NCBI GenBank assembly: GCA_023394615.1 | Contig: JAEXAI010000016.1 | Location: forward strand, 62,001 to 126,000 | Source of the DNA: Actinomycetes bacterium | Lineage (GTDB): Bacteria; Actinomycetota; Coriobacteriia; Coriobacteriales; Eggerthellaceae | Direction of reading: 5' to 3' | Length of the DNA stretch: 64,000 nucleotides | Shown: piece by piece, positions 17,605-26,260 of the stretch | Layout of the letters: every line of letters starts with the position of its first letter | How positions within the stretch are numbered: the stretch's first letter is position 1 | Position numbers and translations under genes: made by a program | Notes under the pieces: generated by a model | Told to the model about the DNA's origin: nothing | Databases searched by the model: none | The model's input: the letters and a program-made list of their open reading frames with translations, nothing else

Positions 17605-19410
17605 CTATTCGTCCACCTTCAAAATCGCCATGAAAGCCTCTTGGGGGACCTCCACGTTGCCAATGTTCTTCATCTTCTTTTTGCCTTGCTTCTGCTTTTC
17701 CAGAAGCTTGCGCTTACGGCTGATATCGCCGCCATAGCATTTCGCGAGCACGTCTTTGCGCTTCGCGCTCACCGTCTGCCTCGCCAGCACGCGCCCACCG
17801 ATAGCTGCTTGTATGGGCACCTCGAACATCTGGCGCGGAATAATCTTCTTTAGTTTCTCGCACAGCACACGCCCGCGATCATAGGCCTTGTCTCGATGCA
17901 CGATAAACGACAGCGCGTCTATGGGCTTACCGGAAAGTAGAATATCCAGCTTCACCAAGTTGCCGGGTTTGTAGCCGTCTAGCTCGTAATCGAGGCTGGC
18001 ATAGCCTTTCGTGTTTGATTTTAGCTTGTCGAAATAATCCATAATCAACTCTGACAGGGGCATTTCCCATATCATCTCGACCGTGGTCTGGGAAAGGTAG
18101 TTCATGGTCTTGAACGTGCCGCGTCGCGCGACGGTCAAATCCATCACGGCCCCCACATAATCGGGTGGAATCAAGATCTTCGCTGCCAGATATGGCTCCT
18201 CAATGCGGTCTATCTCGCCTGGATCAGGTAAATCCAAAGGTGAACGCAGCGCAATCATGGTGCCATCGGTTTTGTACACGTGGTATTCCACGCTAGGCGC
18301 CGTGGCCAGCAAATCCAGTCCGAATTCGCGCTCCAAGCGCTCCTTCACAACCTCCATGTGCAACAGGCCCAAAAAGCCTACGCGGAAACCGAATCCCAAT
18401 GCATGGCTGGTTTCCGGTTCATACACAAGCGCAGGATCGTTGAGTGCCAACTTTTCCAACGCATCGCGCAATTCGGGATACTGATCGCTGTCTATGGGGA
18501 AAAGCCCAGTGAACACCATGGGCTTCACATCACGATAACCAGGCAGGGGCTCTTTCACACCGCCGCGCGCAAGCGTGACCGTGTCGCCCACCTTCACTTC
18601 GCTGGGATCTTTCAAACCCGTTACCAGATATCCCACTTCGCCCACGGAAAGTGAATCGCACGGTATCTCTGCCGGACGTCGCACGCCCACTTCTTCCACG
18701 TTCGTCTCCACGTTGGTCGCCATCAAGCGAATCATCTCGCCGCTACGCAGGTAACCGTCAACCACTCGCACCAATGCCACTACGCCGCGATACGAATCAA
18801 AATAAGAGTCGAATATCAACGCACGCAAGGGAGCATCGGCGTCGCCTTGCGGGGCAGGTATGTTATAGACAACCGATTCGAGCAGATCATGCACGCCTAC
18901 GCCGGTTTTCCCGCTCGCCAGGATGGCATCGTCTGCGGGAATGGCCAGAGCATCCTCGATTTCCGCACGCACCCTCTCGGGTTCGGCAGAAGGCAAATCT
19001 ATCTTGTTGATGAGCGGAATAATCTCGAGATTCGCATTCATGGCCATCATGGCGTTCGCGACCGTTTGCGCCTCGACGCCTTGAGTGGCATCCACGACCA
19101 GAACCGCGCCTTCGCATGCAGCCAAGCTGCGCGATACTTCGTAGGTGAAGTCGACGTGGCCCGGTGTGTCAATCAGGTTGAAATGATACGTATTGCCGTC
19201 ATCGGCCTTATAATCCACGCGCACCGCTTGGCTTTTGATGGTAATGCCGCGCTCGCGCTCGATATCCATGGAGTCAAGCAGTTGTTCTTGCATGTCGCGC
19301 TCGGCAACGGTGCCCGTTTGCTCGAGGATACGGTCGGATAGCGTCGATTTCCCATGATCGATATGGGCGATGATGCTGAAGTTTCTTATGTATGTAGGAT
19401 CGATATTCAT
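17605..19410 (-). CDS. lepA: elongation factor 4 (LepA)
   Basis: LepA is a ribosome-associated translational GTPase implicated in 30S biogenesis and back-translocation. The 601-residue protein has the P-loop AHIDHGKS (15-22), RGITIKSQ, DTPGHVDF and NKID, then the LepA-specific C-terminal domain ending KRKLLEKQKQGKKKMKNIG. It is the first gene of the cluster running to recO. No good Shine-Dalgarno sequence precedes the ATG, and a TATAGT lies so close that the transcript could be nearly leaderless. Confidence 0.97.
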   Translation of the reverse strand: MNIDPTYIRNFSIIAHIDHGKSTLSDRILEQTGTVAERDMQEQLLDSMDIERERGITIKSQAVRVDYKADDGNTYHFNLIDTPGHVDFTYEVSRSLAACEGAVLVVDATQGVEAQTVANAMMAMNANLEIIPLINKIDLPSAEPERVRAEIEDALAIPADDAILASGKTGVGVHDLLESVVYNIPAPQGDADAPLRALIFDSYFDSYRGVVALVRVVDGYLRSGEMIRLMATNVETNVEEVGVRRPAEIPCDSLSVGEVGYLVTGLKDPSEVKVGDTVTLARGGVKEPLPGYRDVKPMVFTGLFPIDSDQYPELRDALEKLALNDPALVYEPETSHALGFGFRVGFLGLLHMEVVKERLEREFGLDLLATAPSVEYHVYKTDGTMIALRSPLDLPDPGEIDRIEEPYLAAKILIPPDYVGAVMDLTVARRGTFKTMNYLSQTTVEMIWEMPLSELIMDYFDKLKSNTKGYASLDYELDGYKPGNLVKLDILLSGKPIDALSFIVHRDKAYDRGRVLCEKLKKIIPRQMFEVPIQAAIGGRVLARQTVSAKRKDVLAKCYGGDISRKRKLLEKQKQGKKKMKNIGNVEVPQEAFMAILKVDE

Positions 19411-19413
19411 ACC

Positions 19414-19429
19414 TTAGACTATAGCCTAA
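19414..19429 (-). promoter_or_regulatory. palindromic -10 region of lepA
   Basis: TTAGACTATAGCCTAA is a near-perfect palindrome (seven of eight pairs) whose centre contains TATAGT on the minus strand. Transcription would begin close to the ATG at 19410. Read as a promoter with a possible operator; the -35 is uncertain (TTGCAC about 20 bases upstream). Confidence 0.4.
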
Positions 19430-19738
19430 CCGCGGGCAAATACGTGCAAACTTCACCCACCATCACGATTTGACCAATATGCTGACCCCGTGCGCACACC
19501 GCTCCGATATGCTTTCAGAGCGCTCGCAAAAAACATTTGCCTCTTTCAGTTCTATTGGATCATGGCCCCCTCATATGACAGCGAAAGGTCTCCCGAATGC
19601 CTCTTTTCGGCGACTCTGAGCCGGAATTCGGGTGAATCTGCGCATATTCTCGTTTCCTTTGAAGGTTTGGTTGCCGTTTCGCCTTTCGGCTGTTAATATG
19701 CCTAATGCGTTGCCGATTCATGGATGAATCCGGCAGCT

Positions 19739-19768
19739 TTGACATTTTAGCAATTCAGACGCTACAAA
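19739..19768 (+). promoter_or_regulatory. promoter of rpsT
   Basis: A consensus -35 TTGACA (19739-19744) is followed after 18 bases by TACAAA (19763-19768). The leader is then about 60 bases to the GTG start, whose Shine-Dalgarno is CGGAGG. Confidence 0.65.
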
Positions 19769-19837
19769 TTATCGCCATGTTGTGATACGATTTTCAAGTT
19801 TTCGTCTGAATAATTTTTTACAACGGAGGATAAGAAC

Positions 19838-20335
19838 GTGGCGAACATTAAAAGCCAAAAGAAACGCATCATCACAAACGAGAAAGCCCGCATGCGCAAT
19901 CGCGCTGTGCGTTCCGAACTGAAGACCGCTACCCGTTCGGTCGCCGAAGCAGTTGAGGCCAAAGACGGCTTGGCTGCTCTGCAAGCCGCGAACTACGCGT
20001 GCAAACTGCTCGATTGCGCCGCTACCAAGGGCGTTATCCACAAAAATCAGGCTGCAAATCGCAAGAGCGGCCTCATGAAGCAGGCCAACACCGTCATCAC
20101 CGACGAAGATCGCAAGGCTTACAAGGCTCCCGCGAAGAAGGCCCCCGTTGCCAAGGGCGGTACAAAGAAAGCCGCTGCGAAGGCAGAGCGCCAAAAGGCC
20201 ATGGAAGCAGCTCAAAAGGCCAAGGACAAGAACCGTGCCGCGACGCAGAAAGCCGAAAAAGCCGCTGCGAAGAAAAAGGCTGCCGAAGCCGAGAAAGCTG
20301 CTGCTGAAGGCGAAGCTGAAGAAGCTGCTGAATAA
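19838..20335 (+). CDS. rpsT: 30S ribosomal protein S20 with long Lys/Ala-rich C-terminal tail
   Basis: S20 is a primary 16S rRNA-binding protein of the small subunit. Residues 1-87 are standard S20 (MANIKSQKKRI start, KGVIHKNQAANRKSGL end). Residues about 88-165 form an extra tail almost wholly of Lys, Ala, Glu and Gln, basic first and acidic at the very end (EGEAEEAAE). Typical S20 is about 85-90 residues, so the tail nearly doubles it. The tail resembles histone H1-like or MARTKS-type linkers and could bind nucleic acid. The GTG start has GGAGG at a good distance. The gene stands alone with its own promoter and terminator. Confidence 0.95.
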   Translation: MANIKSQKKRIITNEKARMRNRAVRSELKTATRSVAEAVEAKDGLAALQAANYACKLLDCAATKGVIHKNQAANRKSGLMKQANTVITDEDRKAYKAPAKKAPVAKGGTKKAAAKAERQKAMEAAQKAKDKNRAATQKAEKAAAKKKAAEAEKAAAEGEAEEAAE

Positions 20336-20382
20336 ACAGCGTATACGCGCACAACCTTCGGGTTCGTCCGCATATCAAGTGC

Positions 20383-20415
20383 AAAAAGGAGACCTTCGGG
20401 CCTCCTTTTTGTTTT
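20383..20415. terminator. bidirectional terminator between rpsT and holA
   Basis: AGGAG-A-CC / GG-C-CTCCT with a TTCG loop is flanked by AAAAA on one side and TTTTT on the other, so it can end both the rpsT transcript and the opposing holA transcript. Confidence 0.9.
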
Positions 20416-20490
20416 ATACGACTGCTCTGCGAGAGATTCCAAAAGCATTTTGGACGCCGACATAGAGACTCGAGAGCGAGACCGCGGTTC

Positions 20491-21465
20491 TTAGCGCTTG
20501 CGGGCGATTACCCCTATATACCACATCTGAAACGCTTCTTCTGGGTCGGTTCCACTTTTCATGGCGGCCTCTGCATTGCGCGCTGAGAGCAATGCCTCTC
20601 GCAATTCTTGGGCTGTAAACCCCCGAGCCCAAGCCATATGGTTTCGCACGCGCCATGGCGGCATATTCAATTGCTTCGCCAGCAAACCGCCTTGTCCGCG
20701 AGCTGCCAAGCTCTGCGCGCACATAAGCTCGCGTACCCGATTCACGCACATGGCCATAAGCGCATAAGACGTCACACTATCCATTCTCATGCGCAAAAGA
20801 AGGCATTTTTTCAAATTGCGTCCACTGAAAGCGTCGACGAAATCCCAGGGCTTCACTTCTGCGGTCCGACTGACCATCTGAGAAACCTCGTTGTCATTCA
20901 CCGGGTCCGTGCCACTGTGCGACAAGGCGATTTTCTGTAAGGCGGCATCCAGTGCGACCGTATTTTCGCCCACTAGGTCTACGAGCGCATTAGAAGCTGA
21001 TTCCGTGAGGGCGATACCGTGTCCTACAGCCATAGCACGTACACGATTGGGCAACTCGCCGCGTTTGATGGGCGCGCAATCGATAATGGCCGTTTTCCCC
21101 AGTGCTGCAACTGCCTTGTACAAGCGAGTGTTTTTCGCCACACCGCTTGCCACCAAAAGAAGTACTGTCGTATCACTGGGGTGCGAAAGGTAGCTGATTA
21201 TGCGTTCCTGTTCGGCTTTCTTCAAACGATCAGCATCGTTTACCTGCACTAGGCGCATCGGGCTGGCGAACGGCATGGTGTTGCAAGCTGTCACAATCTG
21301 CGTCCCGTCAGCGCTTTCCGCTGCGAATACTTGGCTGTTCAGCGATAAATCGCCCAGTTTTGCGATCCGATCGCGCAAGCGTCGCACCACGGTCTCGCGC
21401 TTCAGCTCATCGGTGCCGGTGACCAGATAAGCAGGTAGGAGTTCTGTAACGTTTGTTTTTGTCAT
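20491..21465 (-). CDS. holA: DNA polymerase III subunit delta
   Basis: The delta subunit opens the sliding clamp within the clamp loader. The 324-residue protein shows the N-terminal AYLVTGTDELKRETVVRRL, which parallels the P-loop-like ATPase fold without a working Walker motif, and the middle WDFVDAFSGRNLKKCL and C-terminal helical collar. It follows comEC by nine bases, an arrangement (comEA-comEC-holA) common in Gram-positive genomes, and often precedes rpsT, as here on the opposite strand. Confidence 0.92.
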   Translation of the reverse strand: MTKTNVTELLPAYLVTGTDELKRETVVRRLRDRIAKLGDLSLNSQVFAAESADGTQIVTACNTMPFASPMRLVQVNDADRLKKAEQERIISYLSHPSDTTVLLLVASGVAKNTRLYKAVAALGKTAIIDCAPIKRGELPNRVRAMAVGHGIALTESASNALVDLVGENTVALDAALQKIALSHSGTDPVNDNEVSQMVSRTAEVKPWDFVDAFSGRNLKKCLLLRMRMDSVTSYALMAMCVNRVRELMCAQSLAARGQGGLLAKQLNMPPWRVRNHMAWARGFTAQELREALLSARNAEAAMKSGTDPEEAFQMWYIGVIARKR

Positions 21466-21474
21466 ACGTGTATT

Positions 21475-23877
21475 CTAGCGAAGAGTATCGAGCCCGATGC
21501 GCTCGCTTGAGAATTCGCATACAACATCCCCGCTCATATCGCTTCGCATTACATGCGAGCCACATGATTCAAGAATTTCAATGCTGCTATCAGCAGGATG
21601 TCCGTAGCGGTTGTATGCTCCCACGCTCACCAGAGACACTTTCGGCTTCAATATCGAAAGAAGCTCATCATCAACGGATGCCGCAGAACCATGATGCCCC
21701 ACTTTGAACACATCAACGCGATGCAGCAGTCTTTGCTTTTCCAACTGATGCAGTACCGAAGCCTCGGCATCGCCGCACAGCAGAGCACTCCATTCCCCCG
21801 TGCCGTCCCCGTTGCAATCCACCTGCACATCCATTACCACGCTATCTTCGTTCCCACCTTCCGCACGATACTTCTTCGGCCATATGACTTTGCAGGAAAA
21901 CACACCGAAAGAAAGAGCATCGCCCTCTTGCAGACCGACGAATTTCTGTGATGGGGCTTGATCACGCAAACGCGCGCAATTATCGCACGAACACGCCAGT
22001 AGATCGGATGCTACACACACCTTATCCACTGCGACAACCCGCATGATAGCGGATAGCGACCCACAATGATCGTCATCGGGATGCGTGATGACGATTGCCT
22101 CCAAATGATTGACGCCATGGCGCGCAAGGCCCTGGAGCACATCGGCGTCGTTTGTGCCGGTATCTACCAGTATTGCGTGCTGGCCGCTTCGAATCAAAAA
22201 AGAGTCACCCTGACCCACGTCAATCATTACCAGCTCGTCTCCATGACTTGCTGGCACGACGAATATGAAAACGGCCATCATCACGCCGACGCATCCCATC
22301 GCGCAAAGCGCTCGCGGAAACGTCGGCGCCGGTCGAAAATGGTATAGCAGAATTGCCGCGATTCCCACAGTGATGAGCATTACCGGCATGGTGCCTGTAG
22401 CCGGCACGCAGGCATAGGGAATGCGCGCGCAGAGGGAAATGGCCTCGCAGATAGCTTCTGAAAACGATACCGCAGCTCCGGAGCTTATCACGGCGAACGG
22501 CTGGAAAATGACGGAGATGAGCGTGAGAACACCCCCGCCAACGCACAGGAGTGCGAACACAGGCGCAATCAGTACGTTTGATAGCGGTGAGACCAAAGGC
22601 AGCTGCCCGAACAACGGCACCGAAACCGGCAGCGTGAAGAAGTTCGCCGCAAGTGTCATACCGATGATTTGCGAGAGCTTTCTGCCGTGATTCAACATGA
22701 GAGCAAATGCCCACTCAGAAAAATACGTTGCGAACAGAATTATTCCCAGCGTCGCTGCGCTGGATAGCTGAAAAGATACCGAGAGTGCTGCTGTGGGATC
22801 GAGTGCAATCATGACGCTTGCGCAGATACCCAAAGCGGAAAGAGGCGATGAACGTCGCCCTGCGAAATACGACAGAGCGGCACATACAGCCATCACTGCG
22901 GCCCTGATGGCCGAAACGGGCGCACCGGTAAAGACCACGTAGGCACATATAAACAGGATCTCTATGATTTGAGCTGCACGTTTCGGGACACGAAGCATTT
23001 GAAGCAGCAAAGTGAAAAACGAGGCGACAACCACCAGATGCGAGCCTGAGACCGCAACGATATGAGCAAGCCCCGTCGTTTTCACATCGCCGTAGAATTC
23101 ACGTGCAAATAAACTCGAACGATCTCCGAAGACAATGGCGCGTACAAGCGAAGCTCCGTCGTTTGCGTAATCGTCATAGACAGATAACCCACTCGCACGG
23201 GCATATGACAGACTTTCAAAAACCACGTTCGAATCCTGATGGTCTATCGCATGCACAGTAACGTATCCGATCAATCCACGAGACCAGTAGTACTCAGCGG
23301 CACCGCTCGAGGGGAGTTTTATGCGGCACCGAGCTGAAAAACTATCCCAGCATGCGAACTTCTTGTCAGAAGGTAAATTCACACGTACTTTCAACGTACT
23401 TCCGTCTTGCAATCTTGCCCATGCGCTTCCTGATTCGCCAAAGTCCCCCGACTGGGGATCTTCGCACAACGTGAAGATGATACGTTGCGATTGCATGTGC
23501 TCGATTTGCTGCATGTTCGATGACATGTGAAGCGCGCATGCACAGGCAAGCATAATCCCCAAACCGGCTCCAAGGAGAACGTGAGTACCAAGGGATGCAC
23601 CTTTTGCGCGCACAAGAATAAGCGACGCAACAAAGACGAGAGCACCCAATGCCAGCATGCTCCATTCAATTGAGGTATCGCAATTGAATAGCACGCTATA
23701 CGATGCTCCGTCCGCTATCCAAAGTGAGAGTGCCATGAAAAACACTGGTGGCAGAACATTTCGAATGCGGCCCTTCGCAGGCGTCTTTTGGCGATAATCC
23801 GAAAGCGAATCTGTCGAATCAAAAAACCGATTATCGATGCGTCTTTTGTCTTCAGCCGAATATCCTGAAGTCTGCAC
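21475..23877 (-). CDS. comEC: DNA internalization competence protein ComEC/Rec2
   Basis: ComEC is the membrane channel that passes single-stranded DNA into the cytoplasm during transformation. The 800-residue protein has N-terminal membrane segments and an OB-like region, a competence domain (VAVSGSHLVVV, FTGAPVSAIRAAVMA), and a C-terminal metallo-beta-lactamase domain with HPDDDHCGS, VDTGTN and KVGHHGSA. All three parts are present, so the gene looks functional. It starts two bases after comEA. Confidence 0.95.
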   Translation of the reverse strand: MQTSGYSAEDKRRIDNRFFDSTDSLSDYRQKTPAKGRIRNVLPPVFFMALSLWIADGASYSVLFNCDTSIEWSMLALGALVFVASLILVRAKGASLGTHVLLGAGLGIMLACACALHMSSNMQQIEHMQSQRIIFTLCEDPQSGDFGESGSAWARLQDGSTLKVRVNLPSDKKFACWDSFSARCRIKLPSSGAAEYYWSRGLIGYVTVHAIDHQDSNVVFESLSYARASGLSVYDDYANDGASLVRAIVFGDRSSLFAREFYGDVKTTGLAHIVAVSGSHLVVVASFFTLLLQMLRVPKRAAQIIEILFICAYVVFTGAPVSAIRAAVMAVCAALSYFAGRRSSPLSALGICASVMIALDPTAALSVSFQLSSAATLGIILFATYFSEWAFALMLNHGRKLSQIIGMTLAANFFTLPVSVPLFGQLPLVSPLSNVLIAPVFALLCVGGGVLTLISVIFQPFAVISSGAAVSFSEAICEAISLCARIPYACVPATGTMPVMLITVGIAAILLYHFRPAPTFPRALCAMGCVGVMMAVFIFVVPASHGDELVMIDVGQGDSFLIRSGQHAILVDTGTNDADVLQGLARHGVNHLEAIVITHPDDDHCGSLSAIMRVVAVDKVCVASDLLACSCDNCARLRDQAPSQKFVGLQEGDALSFGVFSCKVIWPKKYRAEGGNEDSVVMDVQVDCNGDGTGEWSALLCGDAEASVLHQLEKQRLLHRVDVFKVGHHGSAASVDDELLSILKPKVSLVSVGAYNRYGHPADSSIEILESCGSHVMRSDMSGDVVCEFSSERIGLDTLR

Positions 23878-23879
23878 GA

Positions 23880-24554
23880 CTATACCGTAATCAAATCTTT
23901 AAGCGCATCGTATTTTTTCTCGCCGATACCCGTTACGCGCATCAGGTCTTCCTTTTTCTGGAAAGGCCCCTCATCAGCTCTGTTCGCAATTATCTTTTGA
24001 GCAGTGGAAGCCCCTATTCCAGGCAACGAGTCCAACTGTTCGACCGTTGCGGTGTTTATATTCACCAATCCGCCTGATGGAGAAGATGCTGCCGAACCGC
24101 CCGCTGACGTGGTGGCGCTCGAGCCCACCAAACCCGATGATGCGGCTGCATCCGTGCTTGCAATAATGATTTGCTCGCCATCGGAGATTACTCGCGCGCG
24201 ATTGACCGAATCGATTGCCGCATCCTCAGCAAATCCTCCGGCGGCATCGATTGCATCTTGTACGCGCGCGCCTTCAACCAGCGAATAGACTCCAGGCGCT
24301 CGCACCGAACCACCTACATGCACCACCACACGCACAGGGTTTTCTGCCGCTGCATCAGCGGTATCTTCCTGCGTGCTTTGAGGTGCACTCTTTTCGATAG
24401 TGAGACTGTTTTGATTGATGACTCCCGCGAGGTTTTGAATCACCAACACAATGGCCAGAACAGCAATGATGACAATCCCGGTAATAACCGGAACGCTCAC
24501 TTGGCTTAAATGGAGCCGCGCGCGAAGCGACTCCGATGAATCGACGAAAGGCAT
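23880..24554 (-). CDS. comEA: competence protein ComEA (SLBB plus helix-hairpin-helix)
   Basis: ComEA is the membrane-anchored DNA receptor of transformation. The protein has one hydrophobic anchor near residues 24-45, an SLBB domain (VVVHVGGSVRAPGVYSL), a Ser/Ala/Gly-rich linker, and a C-terminal double helix-hairpin-helix (VNINTATVEQLDSLPGIGASTAQKII, split here as NTATVEQLDSLPGIG). I use the ATG at 24554 preceded by GGGGG; an ATG six codons upstream (24572) with AGGAAG is equally possible. It leads the comEA-comEC-holA operon and lies just downstream of an 11-bp repeat array. Confidence 0.94.
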   Translation of the reverse strand: MPFVDSSESLRARLHLSQVSVPVITGIVIIAVLAIVLVIQNLAGVINQNSLTIEKSAPQSTQEDTADAAAENPVRVVVHVGGSVRAPGVYSLVEGARVQDAIDAAGGFAEDAAIDSVNRARVISDGEQIIIASTDAAASSGLVGSSATTSAGGSAASSPSGGLVNINTATVEQLDSLPGIGASTAQKIIANRADEGPFQKKEDLMRVTGIGEKKYDALKDLITV

Positions 24555-24599
24555 GACGGGAACCCCCTGCAATCGGGTACTTCCTTTATGCTAGTCGCC

Positions 24600-24643
24600 A
24601 AACCTTTCGAAAACCTTTCAGAAACCTTTCGAAAACCTTGCAC
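24600..24643. repeat. four 11-bp tandem repeats upstream of comEA
   Basis: Four consecutive 11-base units: AAACCTTTCGA, AAACCTTTCAG, AAACCTTTCGA, AAACCTTGCAC. They lie about 46-90 bases before the comEA start, in the gap after thiI. The spacing is close to one helical turn, so repeated sites would face the same side of DNA. On the minus strand a TAGCAT at the -10 position follows, so the repeats would sit on and above the -35 region. Confidence 0.85.
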
Positions 24644-24692
24644 GGAAGCGAACTATTTTTTTCTGCGACAAACCGCCCGATCGCATACGGTA

Positions 24693-25913
24693 TTACTCGG
24701 CAGGCTTTATCTTTTTCGGGCGATAACCAGGACATGCATAATCGTGGACCTCGACCTCGGTCATAATCTGAGCGATCCAATCCTGCAGAGGCAGTTTCTC
24801 CTCAGCAGCCAGCACGTCTTCAAGTTTCGCATGCGTTTCGGGACTGCGCGGCATAAAGAGCGTGCAACAGTCAGGCGCATCTTGGCTGCTGATATCAAAG
24901 GTGCCAATTTTTTGCGCTTGAGCGATAATCTCGAGCTTGTCCATACCGATAAGCGGGCGGAAAACGGGCATATCGACCGCCGCATCGGTCACGAAAATAT
25001 TGTCCATGGTCTGCGAAGCCACCTGCCCGAGGCTCTCACCTGTGGCCAGTGCTTTTGCGCCTTCGAAATGCGCGATTTCTTGCGCGACTTTGAACATGAG
25101 TCGGCGATACATGATCACGCGCAAACGCGGATCGACTAAAGCTGCAATCTGTCGCTGATAATCACCGAAAGGCACCACGTATATGCGTCCGATGCAGCCG
25201 TTTTTCTGCAGCACATGCGCGATGTCATCGACCAAATACTCACTGGTGGCAGAAGTTTGCGGGCGCCCGCTGAAGTGCACGCCAATGCAAACAGCGCCAC
25301 GTTTTGCCATGCGCCATGTGGCCACAGGCGAGTCGATACCACTCGAAAGCAGTGAAACCACTTTTCCGCTCGAACCCACAGGGAGACCGCCCACGCCGGG
25401 CAAACTGCGTGCATAGATGTAGGAATAGCCCTCTATCACTTCCACGCATACTTGCGCGTCGGGATTTTTCATAATCACTTTTTTGTCAGGGAACTTATCG
25501 CACAGATATGATCCAACCAGCTGGTTCATCTGCATGGAATCTATGGCGAAGTCGGTATGGTTGCGTCGCGCGGACACTTTAAAACTGCCGAAATCACCAA
25601 CGTCAATCAGTGCCTGATGCGCTGCCTCGTACATATGGTCCATCTCACGTTCGCATATGTAGCCACACGATACGCGCTGTACACCGGGAATACCGCATAT
25701 AGCCTCTTCGATAGCGCACGCAGTCTCGTAGCTGGTGCCTTCCTTTATGAACACGCATAAACGGCCGGATATACGATGGATGGTTTCTAGAGGATAATCC
25801 CCGAGCAGGCCCTCGATGTTTTTGAGCAAGCGGTTCTCGAACGTCTTGCGGTTATGGCCTTTCAGGCCTATTTCGTGGTAGTGAACCAGACAGATGCGTT
25901 GGAATTCCCGCAT
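24693..25913 (-). CDS. thiI: tRNA 4-thiouridine synthase / thiamine sulfur-transfer protein ThiI
   Basis: ThiI adenylates U8 of tRNA and inserts sulfur; it also serves thiazole synthesis. The 406-residue protein has ferredoxin-like and THUMP domains (residues about 60-165) and a PP-loop ATPase domain. The PP-loop reads SSGIDSP rather than the usual SGGIDSP. The C-terminal rhodanese domain of enterobacterial ThiI is absent, as in Bacillus, where a separate desulfurase supplies sulfur. It lies 80 bases downstream of rpoZ, with a hairpin between. Confidence 0.93.
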   Translation of the reverse strand: MREFQRICLVHYHEIGLKGHNRKTFENRLLKNIEGLLGDYPLETIHRISGRLCVFIKEGTSYETACAIEEAICGIPGVQRVSCGYICEREMDHMYEAAHQALIDVGDFGSFKVSARRNHTDFAIDSMQMNQLVGSYLCDKFPDKKVIMKNPDAQVCVEVIEGYSYIYARSLPGVGGLPVGSSGKVVSLLSSGIDSPVATWRMAKRGAVCIGVHFSGRPQTSATSEYLVDDIAHVLQKNGCIGRIYVVPFGDYQRQIAALVDPRLRVIMYRRLMFKVAQEIAHFEGAKALATGESLGQVASQTMDNIFVTDAAVDMPVFRPLIGMDKLEIIAQAQKIGTFDISSQDAPDCCTLFMPRSPETHAKLEDVLAAEEKLPLQDWIAQIMTEVEVHDYACPGYRPKKIKPAE

Positions 25914-25941
25914 ATCGTTCCTTTTTCGTGCATGAACATGC

Positions 25942-25969
25942 CGAACGCAGCCTCAATGGACTGCGTTCG
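25942..25969 (-). terminator. hairpin between rpoZ and thiI
   Basis: CGAACGCAG and CTGCGTTCG form a perfect 9-bp stem with a 10-base loop. No T tract follows on the minus strand, so it may be a processing or pausing site rather than a full terminator. Confidence 0.45.
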
Positions 25970-25993
25970 CAATAACTTTGATTGAGTGTTTCT

Positions 25994-26254
25994 CTAGTGC
26001 TCTAGAGCGTCAATGGTCTCGGGATCGTAAGATATCTCCTCTTTTGCAATCTCGTCGAAAGCAATGGAGAGAGGCTTCTTGTTGGAAGCACGTGCCACCT
26101 CGACGGCAGTTTGCAATTGAATGGCGCGATCGCGCTGACCACGCAGCATATCGTTGATGTCATGCGCACGACGCGATGCAATCGAGCACAGCAGGAAACG
26201 ATCCTGATCTGTTTCGTCCATCAATGTAGAAATTTTCGGTTCGATAAGGCTCAT
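25994..26254 (-). CDS. rpoZ: DNA-directed RNA polymerase subunit omega
   Basis: The 86-residue protein has the omega signatures DRFLLCSIASRRAHDIND and a C-terminal acidic part, KPLSIAFDEIAKEEISYD. Omega assists assembly of beta' and can bind ppGpp. It follows gmk by six bases, the standard gmk-rpoZ arrangement. Confidence 0.93.
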   Translation of the reverse strand: MSLIEPKISTLMDETDQDRFLLCSIASRRAHDINDMLRGQRDRAIQLQTAVEVARASNKKPLSIAFDEIAKEEISYDPETIDALEH

Positions 26255-26260
26255 GTTGCT

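Larger units (their letters stand above)
19411..19837. other. divergent intergenic region lepA / rpsT
   Basis: These 427 bases separate two divergent genes. Besides the lepA palindrome and the rpsT promoter, I see an inverted repeat, GCCGATTCAT and ATGAATCCGGC (19712-19734), directly before the rpsT -35. No RNA gene or convincing small reading frame is visible. Confidence 0.6.
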
